Source: Streptomyces sp. NBC_01476
GTDB lineage: Bacteria; Actinomycetota; Actinomycetes; Streptomycetales; Streptomycetaceae
NCBI RefSeq assembly: GCF_036227265.1
Contig: NZ_CP109446.1
Location: 6,899,001-6,963,000 of the forward strand
Direction of reading: 5' to 3'
DNA length: 64,000 bases
A model generated the notes under the pieces. That model did no database searches, was not told the origin of the DNA, and saw nothing but the letters and a program-made list of their open reading frames with translations. The position numbers were made by a program, and so were the translations under genes. This document shows, piece by piece, positions 35,757 to 44,266 of this stretch (positions are counted from its first letter, which is position 1; every line of letters starts with the position of its first letter).

Positions 35757-36130
35757 TGGGCGTGATGGTCACCGCCGCGGACGTCGGCGACCGCACCGCC
35801 GCCCAGGTTCTGCTCCAGCGGGTGGCTGAAGCGCATCACCGGCAGGAGTTGGTCTGGGCCGACGGCGGCTACACCGGCAGCCTCGTCGAGCACTGCCTGG
35901 CCGCGCTCGCACTCGTCCTGCAGGTCGTCCAGCGCAGCAACGGTCAGAAGGGGTTCGTGGTGCTGTCCAGGCGGTGGATCGTGGAGCGCGCGAACGCGTG
36001 GCTGATGCGCACCCGCCGGCTGGCCCGCGACTACGAACGCCGCATCACCAGCGCCGAGGCGATGGTCTCCTGGTCGATGATTCTGCTCATGACCCGCCGC
36101 CCGGCCCAGCCACACTCGCGGCAAGCGTGA
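35757..36130 (+). pseudogene. IS5-family transposase C-terminal fragment
   Basis: From about 35757: MGVMVTAADVGDRTAAQVLL, LVWADGGYTGSLVEHCLAAL, VVQRSNGQKGFVVLSRRWIV, then ERANAWLMRTRRLARDYERR and WSMILLMTRR to a TGA at 36130. This is the DDE C-terminal half (third acid in RWIVERANAWL) of an actinobacterial IS5-type transposase. The N-terminal half is absent, and it abuts the tniB relic on the other strand. Confidence 0.8.
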
Positions 36131-36683
36131 ACCGTCCGGAACCGGGCTCGGCCAGCCAGCCCCGCGCGACCAGGTGTTTCGCCTTCGACCGCAACGCCTC
36201 CACCCGCGCCGGCACCACGTCCATCCCGAACATTGCGGCCATCTCCTGGCAGGTCAGCGGCCCCTGATGGAGCCGGGACCGGTCCGCGAGGAGCCGCACG
36301 ATGCGCTGGTAGTCCACCGACAGCACCGACCAGCCACAGCCCTCACGCCACACCGGGACCTGCGATCTCCGCTTCACCGCAGCTGCCGGCACCGACGGCA
36401 CGTGCTCGCTCAGCGTCTCCGGGGTGGTCTCCGTGCCGATGATGCCGGCGCTGTCTGGTGCCGGCACCGTATCGACGCGCCTGCGGGCGATCGTCCACTC
36501 CTGCCATTCCAGCTCGGCCGCGGCCGGCTTGGCCTGGATCCGGTCGGCCTCCTCCCGCAGCCCGTCAACGCGACGGCGAGCAGCGAGCTCGTGCTGTCCC
36601 AGCAGTCCGACATCCGACGGCATCCCGGCCTCCCCAGCGAGCGGCAACCCGACAGGCCACACCTCCCACCGAACCACCGACAC
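36087..36683 (-). CDS. Conserved IS-associated protein of unknown function with helical/winged-helix C-terminus
   Basis: 198 residues (MSVVRWEVWPVGLPLAGEAG). Residues 30-70 are coiled-coil-like (LAARRRVDGLREEADRIQAK, AAELEWQEWTIARRRVDTV). The C-terminal part resembles a winged helix (WSVLSVDYQRIVRLLADRSR, TCQEMAAMFGMDVVPARVEA, LRSKAKHLVARGWLAEPGSG). I recall similar proteins near IS elements in many Streptomyces genomes but know no function. It is convergent with, and overlaps by 44 bp, the IS5 fragment. Confidence 0.6.
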   Translation of the reverse strand: MSVVRWEVWPVGLPLAGEAGMPSDVGLLGQHELAARRRVDGLREEADRIQAKPAAAELEWQEWTIARRRVDTVPAPDSAGIIGTETTPETLSEHVPSVPAAAVKRRSQVPVWREGCGWSVLSVDYQRIVRLLADRSRLHQGPLTCQEMAAMFGMDVVPARVEALRSKAKHLVARGWLAEPGSGRFTLAASVAGPGGGS

Positions 36684-36786
36684 TATGCCTGACCAGCGAA
36701 AACACAGCCTTCAAGTTCGGAACGACAACAGCGGCTTACTGCCAACTCCGACCGCGGTGGCTCTGCGGATCCCCCCATTGCTGCTC

Positions 36787-37125
36787 TCAGCCCGCACGCC
36801 TATGCCCCTCAAGGGGGCTGAGCGCGTGCGAGGCCGTCGCCTCGCAGGCCGCCCGGTAGTCGTCGAAGCCCGCGGTCCGGCGGTCGATGAACTCCCGGTC
36901 CAAGGCCTTGGGATCGGACGCGGACTGCTCCAGGATCGCCTTGGCGATGCCGCGCAGCAGCGCCATGTCACCGCCAATGCGGGGCTGCAGACTCAGGGTG
37001 CTGGTCCGCGTCGACTTGAACAGGTCCAGATGATGGTGTGGGTGGCGGCCGCCTCGACGAGCGGGTTGATGTGCACGATCTGGGCGCCGTGGCGGGTGCG
37101 GTCGCGGCACGGCAGCCGGCACAGT
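36787..37125 (-). pseudogene. Molybdopterin oxidoreductase (formate-dehydrogenase-like) fragment
   Basis: Two frames contribute: RTRHGAQIVHINPLVEAAAT, then LQPRIGGDMALLRGIAKAIL, EQSASDPKALDREFIDRRTA, GFDDYRAACEATA. This order matches the central MopB region of FdhA/FdhF-like enzymes, with a short deletion between HTII and the KSTRTSTL stretch. The Fe-S, cofactor-binding and C-terminal regions are absent. It is a relic of about 110 codons. Confidence 0.65.
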
Positions 37126-37136
37126 CGTCGCGCGTG

Positions 37137-37765
37137 TCAGCCCACGTTCACGGTCAGTACGGCGGCGTGCAGGGTCCCGGCGGTCTGGAACTGCAGGAAC
37201 AGCCGCCAGTTCCCCGGCTTCGGCAGCTCGGCGTGGAAGGACAGGTCCGGGCCGCCGTGGTCCCCGGCCATCAGGCGCCCTTGACGGTGACGGTGTAGCC
37301 GCCGACGGTCGTGGCGGACGATGCGGCAGGCAGCGGGATCGTCGCGGCGCTGCCGGGGACGGTGACGGTGACGGTGCGGGAGAGGACGAACGCCGTGCCC
37401 TTGCCCGGCCCGGTGGCGGGGGTGAAGGTGGCGAACATCCGCCAGGAGCCCGGCGCGAGTCCGGCCGGGTGAGCGGCCCAGACGCCCTCCTTGGCCATGA
37501 CCGGGTGGATGTGCTGGAAGCCGTTCAGATCCGAGCGGATCGCGTAGAAGTGCAACCGTTTGGTCTGGTCGGCCGCGAACGCGGTGACCGGCTTGCCGTC
37601 CGGGCCGGCGATGGTGAACCGGTAGGGGGCGGCCGACCGCGTCACCAAGCTCATCAGCGATATGGCGCCTGGGCCGAACCGGTCACCGACGACCAGGACA
37701 ACCGCCCGCGCGCCCGTGCCAAAACGCACGGCGCCGGAGCGAAAGGTCATCTGTCTCCCTGCCAC
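37137..37765 (-). pseudogene. Exported all-beta protein of unknown function, internal deletion
   Basis: Readable pieces are PYRFTIAGPDGKPVTAFAAD, QTKRLHFYAIRSDLNGFQHI, AAHPAGLAPGSWRMFATFTP, and TVGGYTVTVKGA followed by a TGA. In another frame it resumes DHGGPDLSFHAELPKPGNWR, LFLQFQTAGTLHAAVLTVNV. Intact actinobacterial relatives have two tandem beta domains. Here the second domain is mostly deleted and the N-terminal signal peptide is lost. The 5' end overlaps the oxidoreductase gene by 19 bp. Confidence 0.6.
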
Positions 37766-38778
37766 GCCGCTTCGATGATCTTCAGCACCGCGATGCTGTC
37801 GCGCGGGTCGACGGGCGGCCGGGTGCCCGCGTGCAAGGCCGTGGCCAGCTCGGCGTAGTACGTCTCGTACGAGCCGGCTTCGGTGGGCACAGGGCGGCGG
37901 GCGTTGCCGTCGCTGATCTCGCCCCAGAGCTCGGAGGGCTTGATGCCGAAGTCGGCATCACCGGGACGCAGCCCGGCTTGGAGCTGTGCTTCCTGCGGGT
38001 CGAGACCGAAGCTCCGGTACGAGCCGTGGGTGCCGCGCGCCTGGAAGCGCGGGTGCTCCTGGGCCGCCAGCGAACTCATCCACAGCCGGCTGCGTACGCC
38101 GTTGGTGTGCCGCAGGGACACAAGCACGTCGTCGTCGTTCACGGCGCCCGGGCGCCGGGCGTCCACTTCTGCGTGCACGGACTCGACCGGCCCGAAGAGC
38201 AGGAGTGCCTGGTCCACGAGGTGCGGCGCCAGGTCGAAGAGGATTCCACCGCCGTCCGACACCGGCGTACGGTCCTTGCGGCCGTCGGTGACCTCGGGCT
38301 TCCACCACTCGAAGGCCGACTCGAAGACGAAGACGTCGCCGAGGTCGCCGGAGGCGATGACGTCGCGGAGGGTGAGGAAGTCGCCGTCCCAGCGCCGGTT
38401 CTGGAAGACCGACAGGGTCCGGCCCGCGGCGTCGGCGGCATCGGTCAGTTCTTCCGCGTCGTGCGCGGTGAGCGCGAGCGGTTTGTCCACGACCACGTGC
38501 AGACCGGCCTTCAGAGCACGCCTGGCCAGCTCGGCATGCGTTTCGTTGGGCGTGGCGACCACCGCGAGGTCGTAGTCCTCGGCCGCTGCGAAAGCGGTGT
38601 CGGCATCGGCCACCACCCGGGCGTCCGGATGATCCGCGCGAGCGGCGGCGGCTCGTGCCGGATCGGAGGTCACGATCGCCTGGACGGTGTAGGCCGGGCT
38701 GGTGGCGAGCAGCGGGCCGTGGAACACCTGACCTGCCAGACCGTAGCCGAAGAGCAGGACGCGGATCGGATCGGACAT
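37747..38778 (-). CDS. Gfo/Idh/MocA-family sugar (acid) dehydrogenase
   Basis: 343 residues. The N-terminal Rossmann motif is VLLFGYGLAGQVFHGPLLAT, followed by VVATPNETHAELARRAL and the catalytic-lysine box GLHVVVDKPLAL. The C-terminal GFO_IDH_MocA domain includes GGGILFDLAPHLVDQALLLF, with the usual His. NAD(P)-dependent oxidation of a sugar or inositol-type hydroxyl is known for the family. It is the last gene of the operon that begins with the solute-binding protein, 53 bp after the aldo-keto reductase. Confidence 0.9.
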   Translation of the reverse strand: MSDPIRVLLFGYGLAGQVFHGPLLATSPAYTVQAIVTSDPARAAAARADHPDARVVADADTAFAAAEDYDLAVVATPNETHAELARRALKAGLHVVVDKPLALTAHDAEELTDAADAAGRTLSVFQNRRWDGDFLTLRDVIASGDLGDVFVFESAFEWWKPEVTDGRKDRTPVSDGGGILFDLAPHLVDQALLLFGPVESVHAEVDARRPGAVNDDDVLVSLRHTNGVRSRLWMSSLAAQEHPRFQARGTHGSYRSFGLDPQEAQLQAGLRPGDADFGIKPSELWGEISDGNARRPVPTEAGSYETYYAELATALHAGTRPPVDPRDSIAVLKIIEAAWQGDR

Positions 38779-38831
38779 GGGGGCTCCTCATCAAGGTTGA
38801 GGTCACGGTTGAGGGGCGAAGCGAGCCGGTC

Positions 38832-39812
38832 TCAGGCCGGCAGGTGGGTGGGATCGACGCGCGCGGCGATGGCGTCCACATCGGTCCAGAGCGCGTCGGG
38901 CACGGCGGTCGCGTCGAGCGCGAGCGTCTCCTCGATGCGTTCGGGGCGCGAGGTACCGATGACGGTGCTGGCGATCCTCGGGTCGCGGGTGGAGAACCGC
39001 ACCGCGGCCGCGGCGAGCGGCACACCGTGGTCCCGGCATGCTTCTTCGATGGCGCCGATGGCGGCGAGCAGTTCGGGCGACGCCTCGCGGTAGGCGTAGC
39101 GCCGCGAGCCGCCGACGCCGGTCGCCAGGATCTGGCCGCCGAAGACCGCGGCGTTGACGACGCCGAGGTTCATCGATACGGCCAGATCGATGAGCGGCCC
39201 GGCGGAGCGATTGACCAGGGTCCACCGGTTGTGGGTGAGCAGCACGTCGAAGTAGCCGGTCCGTACGAACCGTTCGATCGTCGCGAGGTCGCCGCCCGCG
39301 ACCCCGATCGACCGGGCGACGCCGCGCTCGCGGAGTTCTCGCAGCACCTCTACGGGTCCGCCCGGCGCCATGATCTGGTCGAAGTCGTTCTTCTCCGGGT
39401 CGTGCAGGTAGAGGAGCGGGACCTTGTCGAGCCCCAAGCGCTCCAGGCTTTCCGTGATCGAACGCCGGGCCTGTGCTCCGTCGAAGACACCGGAGTTGAG
39501 ATCACGGACGATCTTGGTGGACAGAACGAAGTCGTCGGGCAGTCCACCGAGGCGTCGGATCGCCGTGCCGATGCGTCGCTCGGACTCCCCCGCGCCGTAG
39601 GCGGCCGAGGTGTCGAGAGCCCGTACCGGTCCGCTCAATGCCGCCAACGCGGTGGCGACACCCGTCTCCTCCGGTACGTCGCGGAAGGTGCCCGGCATGG
39701 GGGCGAGCGGCGCTCCGCCGATGGTCAAGGGCGTGATGCGCAGGCCCGTTGTGCCCAGTGGACGGGTCGAGATGCCGGCGTCGGGAATGCTGTGCTGAGG
39801 GATATTCGTCAT
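38832..39812 (-). CDS. Aldo/keto reductase (aldose 1-dehydrogenase type)
   Basis: 326 residues, AKR barrel. The start region RPLGTTGLRITPLTIGGAPL is followed by LDTSAAYGAGESERRIG (catalytic Asp and Tyr), FVLSTKIVRDL (Lys) and LLYLHDPEKNDFDQ (His). The layout resembles D-threo-aldose/L-fucose 1-dehydrogenase, which makes sugar lactones. It starts 3 bp after the dehydratase gene's stop, so translation is likely coupled. With the dehydratase it suggests a non-phosphorylative sugar pathway. Confidence 0.88.
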   Translation of the reverse strand: MTNIPQHSIPDAGISTRPLGTTGLRITPLTIGGAPLAPMPGTFRDVPEETGVATALAALSGPVRALDTSAAYGAGESERRIGTAIRRLGGLPDDFVLSTKIVRDLNSGVFDGAQARRSITESLERLGLDKVPLLYLHDPEKNDFDQIMAPGGPVEVLRELRERGVARSIGVAGGDLATIERFVRTGYFDVLLTHNRWTLVNRSAGPLIDLAVSMNLGVVNAAVFGGQILATGVGGSRRYAYREASPELLAAIGAIEEACRDHGVPLAAAAVRFSTRDPRIASTVIGTSRPERIEETLALDATAVPDALWTDVDAIAARVDPTHLPA

Positions 39813-39815
39813 GGG

Positions 39816-41021
39816 TCAGCTCCTCGGGAACCAGTCGAAGAATCCTTGGTCGGCGGGGCTCATGTGTGCCAGCGCGGCCTCACGGTCGAATTCGATGCCG
39901 AGCCCCGGGGCCGTACCGACGGTGATGAATCCGTCCGCCACGATCGGGTCGGGGAGCCCGTGCACGATCGAGTACCACCAGTTGTGCGTCGGCACTGGAT
40001 ATTCGAAGGCGATGAAGTTGTCCGGCAGCGTCGCGCACACCTGCACGAGGGCAGCCAGCCCGAACAGTCCGCTGCTGACACCGTGCGGGGCGATCTGGAT
40101 GCCGTGCAGGTCGGCGTATTCCGCGACCCACTTCAATTCGGCGATGCCGCCGATGTCGCCGGGGTCGGGGCCGATGACCCGCACCGCCTGGGACGAGATC
40201 AGCTCCTTGTAGTTGTTGCGCAGGTATATCTGCTCGCCCGTGTGCGTCCGTACGGTGGTGGCGCTGGTGACCTCGCGGTACTGCCCGGCGTCGGTCCAGG
40301 GCAGGCCGTCCCCGCTGAGCAGGTCCTCCGCCCATACGATGTGCAGCGGCTCCAGCGCCCGCAGCACGGTGATGGCGTCCGGGACGGTGAACCCCGGCCC
40401 CATGTCCAGTGCCAGGCCCTGGTCCTGGCCGAGCACATCCTTCATCGCCTGGACGCACGCGATGATGTGCGCGATCCCCTTCTCGGTCAGCACGCCGCGG
40501 TTCGGGTGCTTGGGGCCTTCGCGCAGGTCGCCGTAGAAGAAGCCCGGCACGTTGGGCGCCATGAAGCCGTGGAAGCCGACTCCCTCCTTGAAGAGGGTGA
40601 AACCCTCGGGCGCGCTCGCCATGACCGCCATCGACGCCGCGTAGTCCTCGGGTTCGTGGCCGCGAAGGCGGGGGCGCACGCCGCCGTTGTAGACCCGGAC
40701 GCGGTCGCGCACCCTGCCGCCCAGCAGCTTGTGCACAGGCAGTCCGGCCGCTTTTCCGGCCACGTCCCACAGAGCGATCTCGATGGCGGAGACCAGGGTG
40801 CCCCAGGGCTTGAACCCGCCGAACCGGCGGATCCGGAGCATGCACCGCTCGACGTTGGTCGGGTCCTGCCCGACGAGCAGGTCCGAGTAGATGCCGATCA
40901 ACGTGTGGATCTCGGGCTTGGAGTGCTCGATCTCGCCGAAGCCGTCGATGCCCTCGTCGGTGACGACGCGGACGATCGGGCTCTCCCCGATCACGGCGCA
41001 TCGAACGTCCAGGATCTTCAT
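39816..41021 (-). CDS. Enolase-superfamily sugar-acid dehydratase (galactonate dehydratase-like)
   Basis: 401 residues of the mandelate racemase/muconate lactonizing group. The capping domain starts MKILDVRCAVIGESPIVRVV. Metal ligands in the barrel are plausible in GLALDMGPGF (Asp), HIVWAEDLLS (Glu) and VRTHTGEQIYL (Glu). GPDPGDIGGIAELK and QIAPHGVSSG (His) follow, as in D-galactonate dehydratase relatives. It would remove water from an aldonic acid to give a 2-keto-3-deoxy acid. The exact substrate is not readable. Confidence 0.87.
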   Translation of the reverse strand: MKILDVRCAVIGESPIVRVVTDEGIDGFGEIEHSKPEIHTLIGIYSDLLVGQDPTNVERCMLRIRRFGGFKPWGTLVSAIEIALWDVAGKAAGLPVHKLLGGRVRDRVRVYNGGVRPRLRGHEPEDYAASMAVMASAPEGFTLFKEGVGFHGFMAPNVPGFFYGDLREGPKHPNRGVLTEKGIAHIIACVQAMKDVLGQDQGLALDMGPGFTVPDAITVLRALEPLHIVWAEDLLSGDGLPWTDAGQYREVTSATTVRTHTGEQIYLRNNYKELISSQAVRVIGPDPGDIGGIAELKWVAEYADLHGIQIAPHGVSSGLFGLAALVQVCATLPDNFIAFEYPVPTHNWWYSIVHGLPDPIVADGFITVGTAPGLGIEFDREAALAHMSPADQGFFDWFPRS

Positions 41022-41089
41022 GTTTTCCGTGTTCCTCGTATAGGGCGGCGAATAAGGCGGACTGGTTCGTACTGGCGGCGGAGCCGCCG

Positions 41090-41968
41090 TCAGCCCTTGA
41101 CCGCGCCGCTGGTGAGCCCGCCGACGAAATACCGCTGCAGCGCGATGAAGACAATGACCACGGGAATGGTCAGCACCACCGAGGCGGCCATCGTGGAGCC
41201 CCAGTCGACGTGGTATTCAGTAGCGAAATCCGTCAGTGCCACCGGCGCGGTCCGGGCGGAATCCGAGGTGGTGAACACAGACGCGAACAGGAACTCGTGC
41301 CAGGACTGCAGAAAGGCGAACATGCCGGCGGCGGTGAGGCCCGGCGCGGCGATCGGAAGCGTCACGTAACTGATCACGTCGAGCCGGGTACAGCCGTCGA
41401 CCAGTGCGGCCTCCTCCACCTCCACTGGAATCGCGGCGATCTGATTGCGGATCATCCAGGTGACCAGGGGCACGGTGATGGTCAGGTGGACGAATGCCAG
41501 CCCGATCGTCGTGTCCAGCAGACCCATGCCATTGACGATCTTGTACAGCGGCAGGAGCAGCACGGTCAGTGGCACGAGCTGCCCGACGAGGATGAACAGG
41601 GCAACGGATCGCGCGCCGCGGAATTTGAACCGGGCGAGCGCGTATCCCGCGCTGAAGGAGAAAATGAGGGTCGCCACCGCGACGAAGAAGCCGACCACGA
41701 TCGAATTCACCAGTGCGTGCGGCATCGACGACGAGGTGAAGACGTTCCTGTAATTGCCGAACGTCCAGTGTTTCGGCGTGAGTCTGGGAGGAATCGCGAA
41801 GATCTCGTTGCCGGGTTTGAACGAGGTGAAGGCCATCAGAACGACCGGCCAGAGTGTCCAGACCAGCAGGACCGCCAGTCCGGCCCAGGTGAGAACCGCG
41901 AGCACCAGGCGTCGCGGGGCAGGGGGACGCCGGGCGGCAAGGGGACGGCTCATGACATTCCCTCTCAT
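41090..41968 (-). CDS. ABC importer permease, MalG type
   Basis: Up to 292 residues. ATG 41968 overlaps the previous stop with AAGGAG six bases upstream; a second ATG at 41953 with GAGAGGG is also possible. Six hydrophobic segments are visible (LAVLTWAGLAVLLVWTLWPV at the N-terminus). The EAA loop is EEAALVDGCTRLDVISYVTL, the ATPase contact. It pairs with the MalF-type permease and the solute-binding protein. No ATPase gene is nearby; in streptomycetes a shared MsiK ATPase often serves such importers. Confidence 0.9.
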   Translation of the reverse strand: MRGNVMSRPLAARRPPAPRRLVLAVLTWAGLAVLLVWTLWPVVLMAFTSFKPGNEIFAIPPRLTPKHWTFGNYRNVFTSSSMPHALVNSIVVGFFVAVATLIFSFSAGYALARFKFRGARSVALFILVGQLVPLTVLLLPLYKIVNGMGLLDTTIGLAFVHLTITVPLVTWMIRNQIAAIPVEVEEAALVDGCTRLDVISYVTLPIAAPGLTAAGMFAFLQSWHEFLFASVFTTSDSARTAPVALTDFATEYHVDWGSTMAASVVLTIPVVIVFIALQRYFVGGLTSGAVKG

Positions 41969-42864
41969 GACATCTCCTTGAGGTCGGACCGCATGGCCCG
42001 GGCGTAGACCGAGACGAAGACGGCGCAGATCGCCAGTTGCAGGACCGCGATCGCGGAGACCAGCGACTGGTCACCGCGCTGGAAGGCTTCGTACAGCAGG
42101 ATCGGCAGAATCCGGGAGGCACCGGCCGGGCCGCCGCTGGTGGTCACCCAGATGATGGTGAACGAGTTCAGGGCCCAGGTGGCGAGCGTGAGCACGGCGA
42201 TCCAGGTGGTGGAACTGATCGCCGGCAGGACGACATAGCGAAGCGTCTGCCAGGCCGAAGCGCCGTCGAGCCGGGCGGCCTCGTACTGCACAGCAGGGAT
42301 TCCGGTCAGCGCCGCCGAGACCATGATCATGACGAAGGGCGCGGTCGTCCAGATCTGGATCAGCGCGACGGCGTAGAGGACGATGTCCGGGTTGGACAGC
42401 CAGGCGATCGGTGTGTCGATAATGCCTGCCTGGAGCAGCCAGTGGTTGACCAGGCCGTAGTCGCTGGAGAGGCTCCACCGCCAGACCGTCGCTCCGACGA
42501 CGCCCGGGATGATCCACGGGATCATGAACAGGCCGCGCCAGGTACCGGTCAGGCGCAGAAACGGCGAGCGCAGAAGCAGCGCGGCCGCGTAGCCGACGAT
42601 CAGCGCACCGACGACCGAGACCAGCGTCCACAGCAGCGTGTTGAGCATGGTCCGGCCGAAGGCGGGTGTGTCGAAGAGGCGGCTGAACGACCCGGGGTGG
42701 CTCAGCGCCCGGTCGAAGACGGCGACGACCGGGACGACCGTCAGCAGCACCATGATCGCGGCGGCCGGGAACATCAGGCCCATCCCGCGCCTCGCCCCCG
42801 CGCCGGACCTGGTGACGCCCACCCTCGGGCCACCGCGTCCGCGAACTGCTCCGGCGCTGGTCAC
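41965..42864 (-). CDS. ABC importer permease, MalF type
   Basis: The GTG at 42864 overlaps the solute-binding protein's TGA (GTGA), giving 299 residues (VTSAGAVRGRGGPRVGVTRS). Longer starts would lie inside the upstream gene. Six hydrophobic helices and the EAA motif (YEAARLDGASAWQTLRYVVL) place it in the carbohydrate MalF-like group. It is translationally coupled on both sides. Confidence 0.9.
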   Translation of the reverse strand: MTSAGAVRGRGGPRVGVTRSGAGARRGMGLMFPAAAIMVLLTVVPVVAVFDRALSHPGSFSRLFDTPAFGRTMLNTLLWTLVSVVGALIVGYAAALLLRSPFLRLTGTWRGLFMIPWIIPGVVGATVWRWSLSSDYGLVNHWLLQAGIIDTPIAWLSNPDIVLYAVALIQIWTTAPFVMIMVSAALTGIPAVQYEAARLDGASAWQTLRYVVLPAISSTTWIAVLTLATWALNSFTIIWVTTSGGPAGASRILPILLYEAFQRGDQSLVSAIAVLQLAICAVFVSVYARAMRSDLKEMS

Positions 42865-44108
42865 TGGCCACCCCCGAGGCTTTTGCGGGCCTGCGAAAGG
42901 ATCGAATCCGCCCCCGCCTGGGGGGGCTTGGAGCCGAGCGCGACCGCCTGGACCATGTCGTGCACAAAGGGAATCATCGTGGTCCACCGCGGGTCATTCG
43001 GTGCCGCCAGCGAGTGCTTGGTGAGTTGCTCGCCGTACGCCTTGCGGATAGGTGTCTGGAATTTGGCGTCGCGCATCGCGCTCAGCCGGGCCGGGAACGT
43101 CAGCGTGAGGGCGGCCATGTTCGCCGGGCGTCCGAGGAACGAGACGAGCTTCTTCGCGCCGTCAGCGTTACTGGCCTCCTTGGGCACCAGATACGTCCAG
43201 CCGGTGCCCTCCTGCACGCCCGGACCGTTCGGCCCGGGAGCCAGGGCGGTGCCGACGGGGAACTTCTGGTCCACCGCGGTATCAGCGTCGAAGACACCGC
43301 CCAGATACATCGCAATCCGCCCCTGGAGGAAGAGGTCACGGATGCCGGTGTTGTCCAGCTCGAAGGAGCTTTTCGTGGCGTAGCCGTCGGTGATGGACGT
43401 GCCGATCTGCTCCAGCGCCTGCTGGACGGACGCCTCAGTGAACTTGGGCGTGCCCTTGTCGATGGTCGTCCCGTTCTGGAGAGCGAAGTCGAGGAAGCGC
43501 AGGGTGAGATCGCTCGGGTCACCCTGCATCGGCCATGCCGTCCCGGCGACCGTCGATGTGGTCAGCTTCTTCGCGTCGGCGGCGAACTCGGCCCAGGTGG
43601 TGGGCGGGTGTGCGATGCCGGCCTTGGCGAAGAGGTCTCGGTTGTAGATCAGCGCGTTCGTCGCCCAGCGGTAGGGCACGGCATAGGTCCTGCCGCCGGC
43701 GGAGAGCGTGTCGACCAGTCCGGGCGAAAAGTCCGACTTCGGCATGTCGGGGCCGTACAGATCAGTCAGGTCGGACAGTTGGCCCTTGTCCATGTATGTC
43801 TTCGTGCGTGCGACCGACTCGGTGATCACGTCGGGTGGATTGCCTGCGTCCAGCGCCACCGACACCCGGTTGGCGACCGTGTCGCCGGTGGTTCTGACCA
43901 TGTCGACGTGCAGCGACGGATTCTCGCTCTCGAATGTCTTCACCAGGGCCGTGGCACCGTCCCAGTCCCAGTCGGGCACCCACCATGTCACCGCGTCGGC
44001 CGAACTCTTCGAGCCGCTGGACACGCTCTGGACGACGACTGCCGCGAACGCAAGCACGATCGCGACCACCACCCCCATCAGGGTGGCTGTGCGTGGACGA
44101 AGGGACAT
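42861..44108 (-). CDS. Extracellular sugar-binding protein of the ABC importer
   Basis: 415 residues. The N-terminal hydrophobic segment (LMGVVVAIVLAFAAVVVQSV) has no lipobox cysteine, so the protein is membrane-anchored or released rather than lipidated. The remainder is a type 1 solute-binding fold (VTWWVPDWDWDGATALVKTF, NPPDVITESVARTKTYMDKG, YAVPYRWATNALIYNRDLFA, SFLGRPANMAAL). It is the first structural gene downstream of the 44174 palindrome. Confidence 0.9.
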   Translation of the reverse strand: MSLRPRTATLMGVVVAIVLAFAAVVVQSVSSGSKSSADAVTWWVPDWDWDGATALVKTFESENPSLHVDMVRTTGDTVANRVSVALDAGNPPDVITESVARTKTYMDKGQLSDLTDLYGPDMPKSDFSPGLVDTLSAGGRTYAVPYRWATNALIYNRDLFAKAGIAHPPTTWAEFAADAKKLTTSTVAGTAWPMQGDPSDLTLRFLDFALQNGTTIDKGTPKFTEASVQQALEQIGTSITDGYATKSSFELDNTGIRDLFLQGRIAMYLGGVFDADTAVDQKFPVGTALAPGPNGPGVQEGTGWTYLVPKEASNADGAKKLVSFLGRPANMAALTLTFPARLSAMRDAKFQTPIRKAYGEQLTKHSLAAPNDPRWTTMIPFVHDMVQAVALGSKPPQAGADSILSQARKSLGGGQ

Positions 44109-44173
44109 CCTCTGCTCCGTTGCTCAAGGACCGAGGGCTGGGGAAATGGGGCGCCCGCCAGTTCGAGAAGTGT

Positions 44174-44193
44174 CATCCTGTACGTACAGGATG
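44174..44193. promoter_or_regulatory. Perfect 20-bp palindrome, probable GntR operator
   Basis: CATCCTGTACGTACAGGATG is identical on both strands. It lies between the GntR gene and the solute-binding protein gene, 66 bp before the latter's start. CTGTAC-GTACAG cores are typical of HutC-type regulators that respond to carbon sources. It is very likely the site where the adjacent GntR protein represses the operon. Confidence 0.8.
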
Positions 44194-44266
44194 TCAACCG
44201 TGGGAAACCTGCGGGCAACAACGACGTGACCGGCCGGTCGGCTCGTGAGGCAGGTGGCCGGCGCGA

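Noticed and set aside
38655..41369. About 900-codon open frame on the plus strand
   Set aside because: It is antisense to the intact AKR, dehydratase and Gfo/Idh genes, and its translation is low-information.
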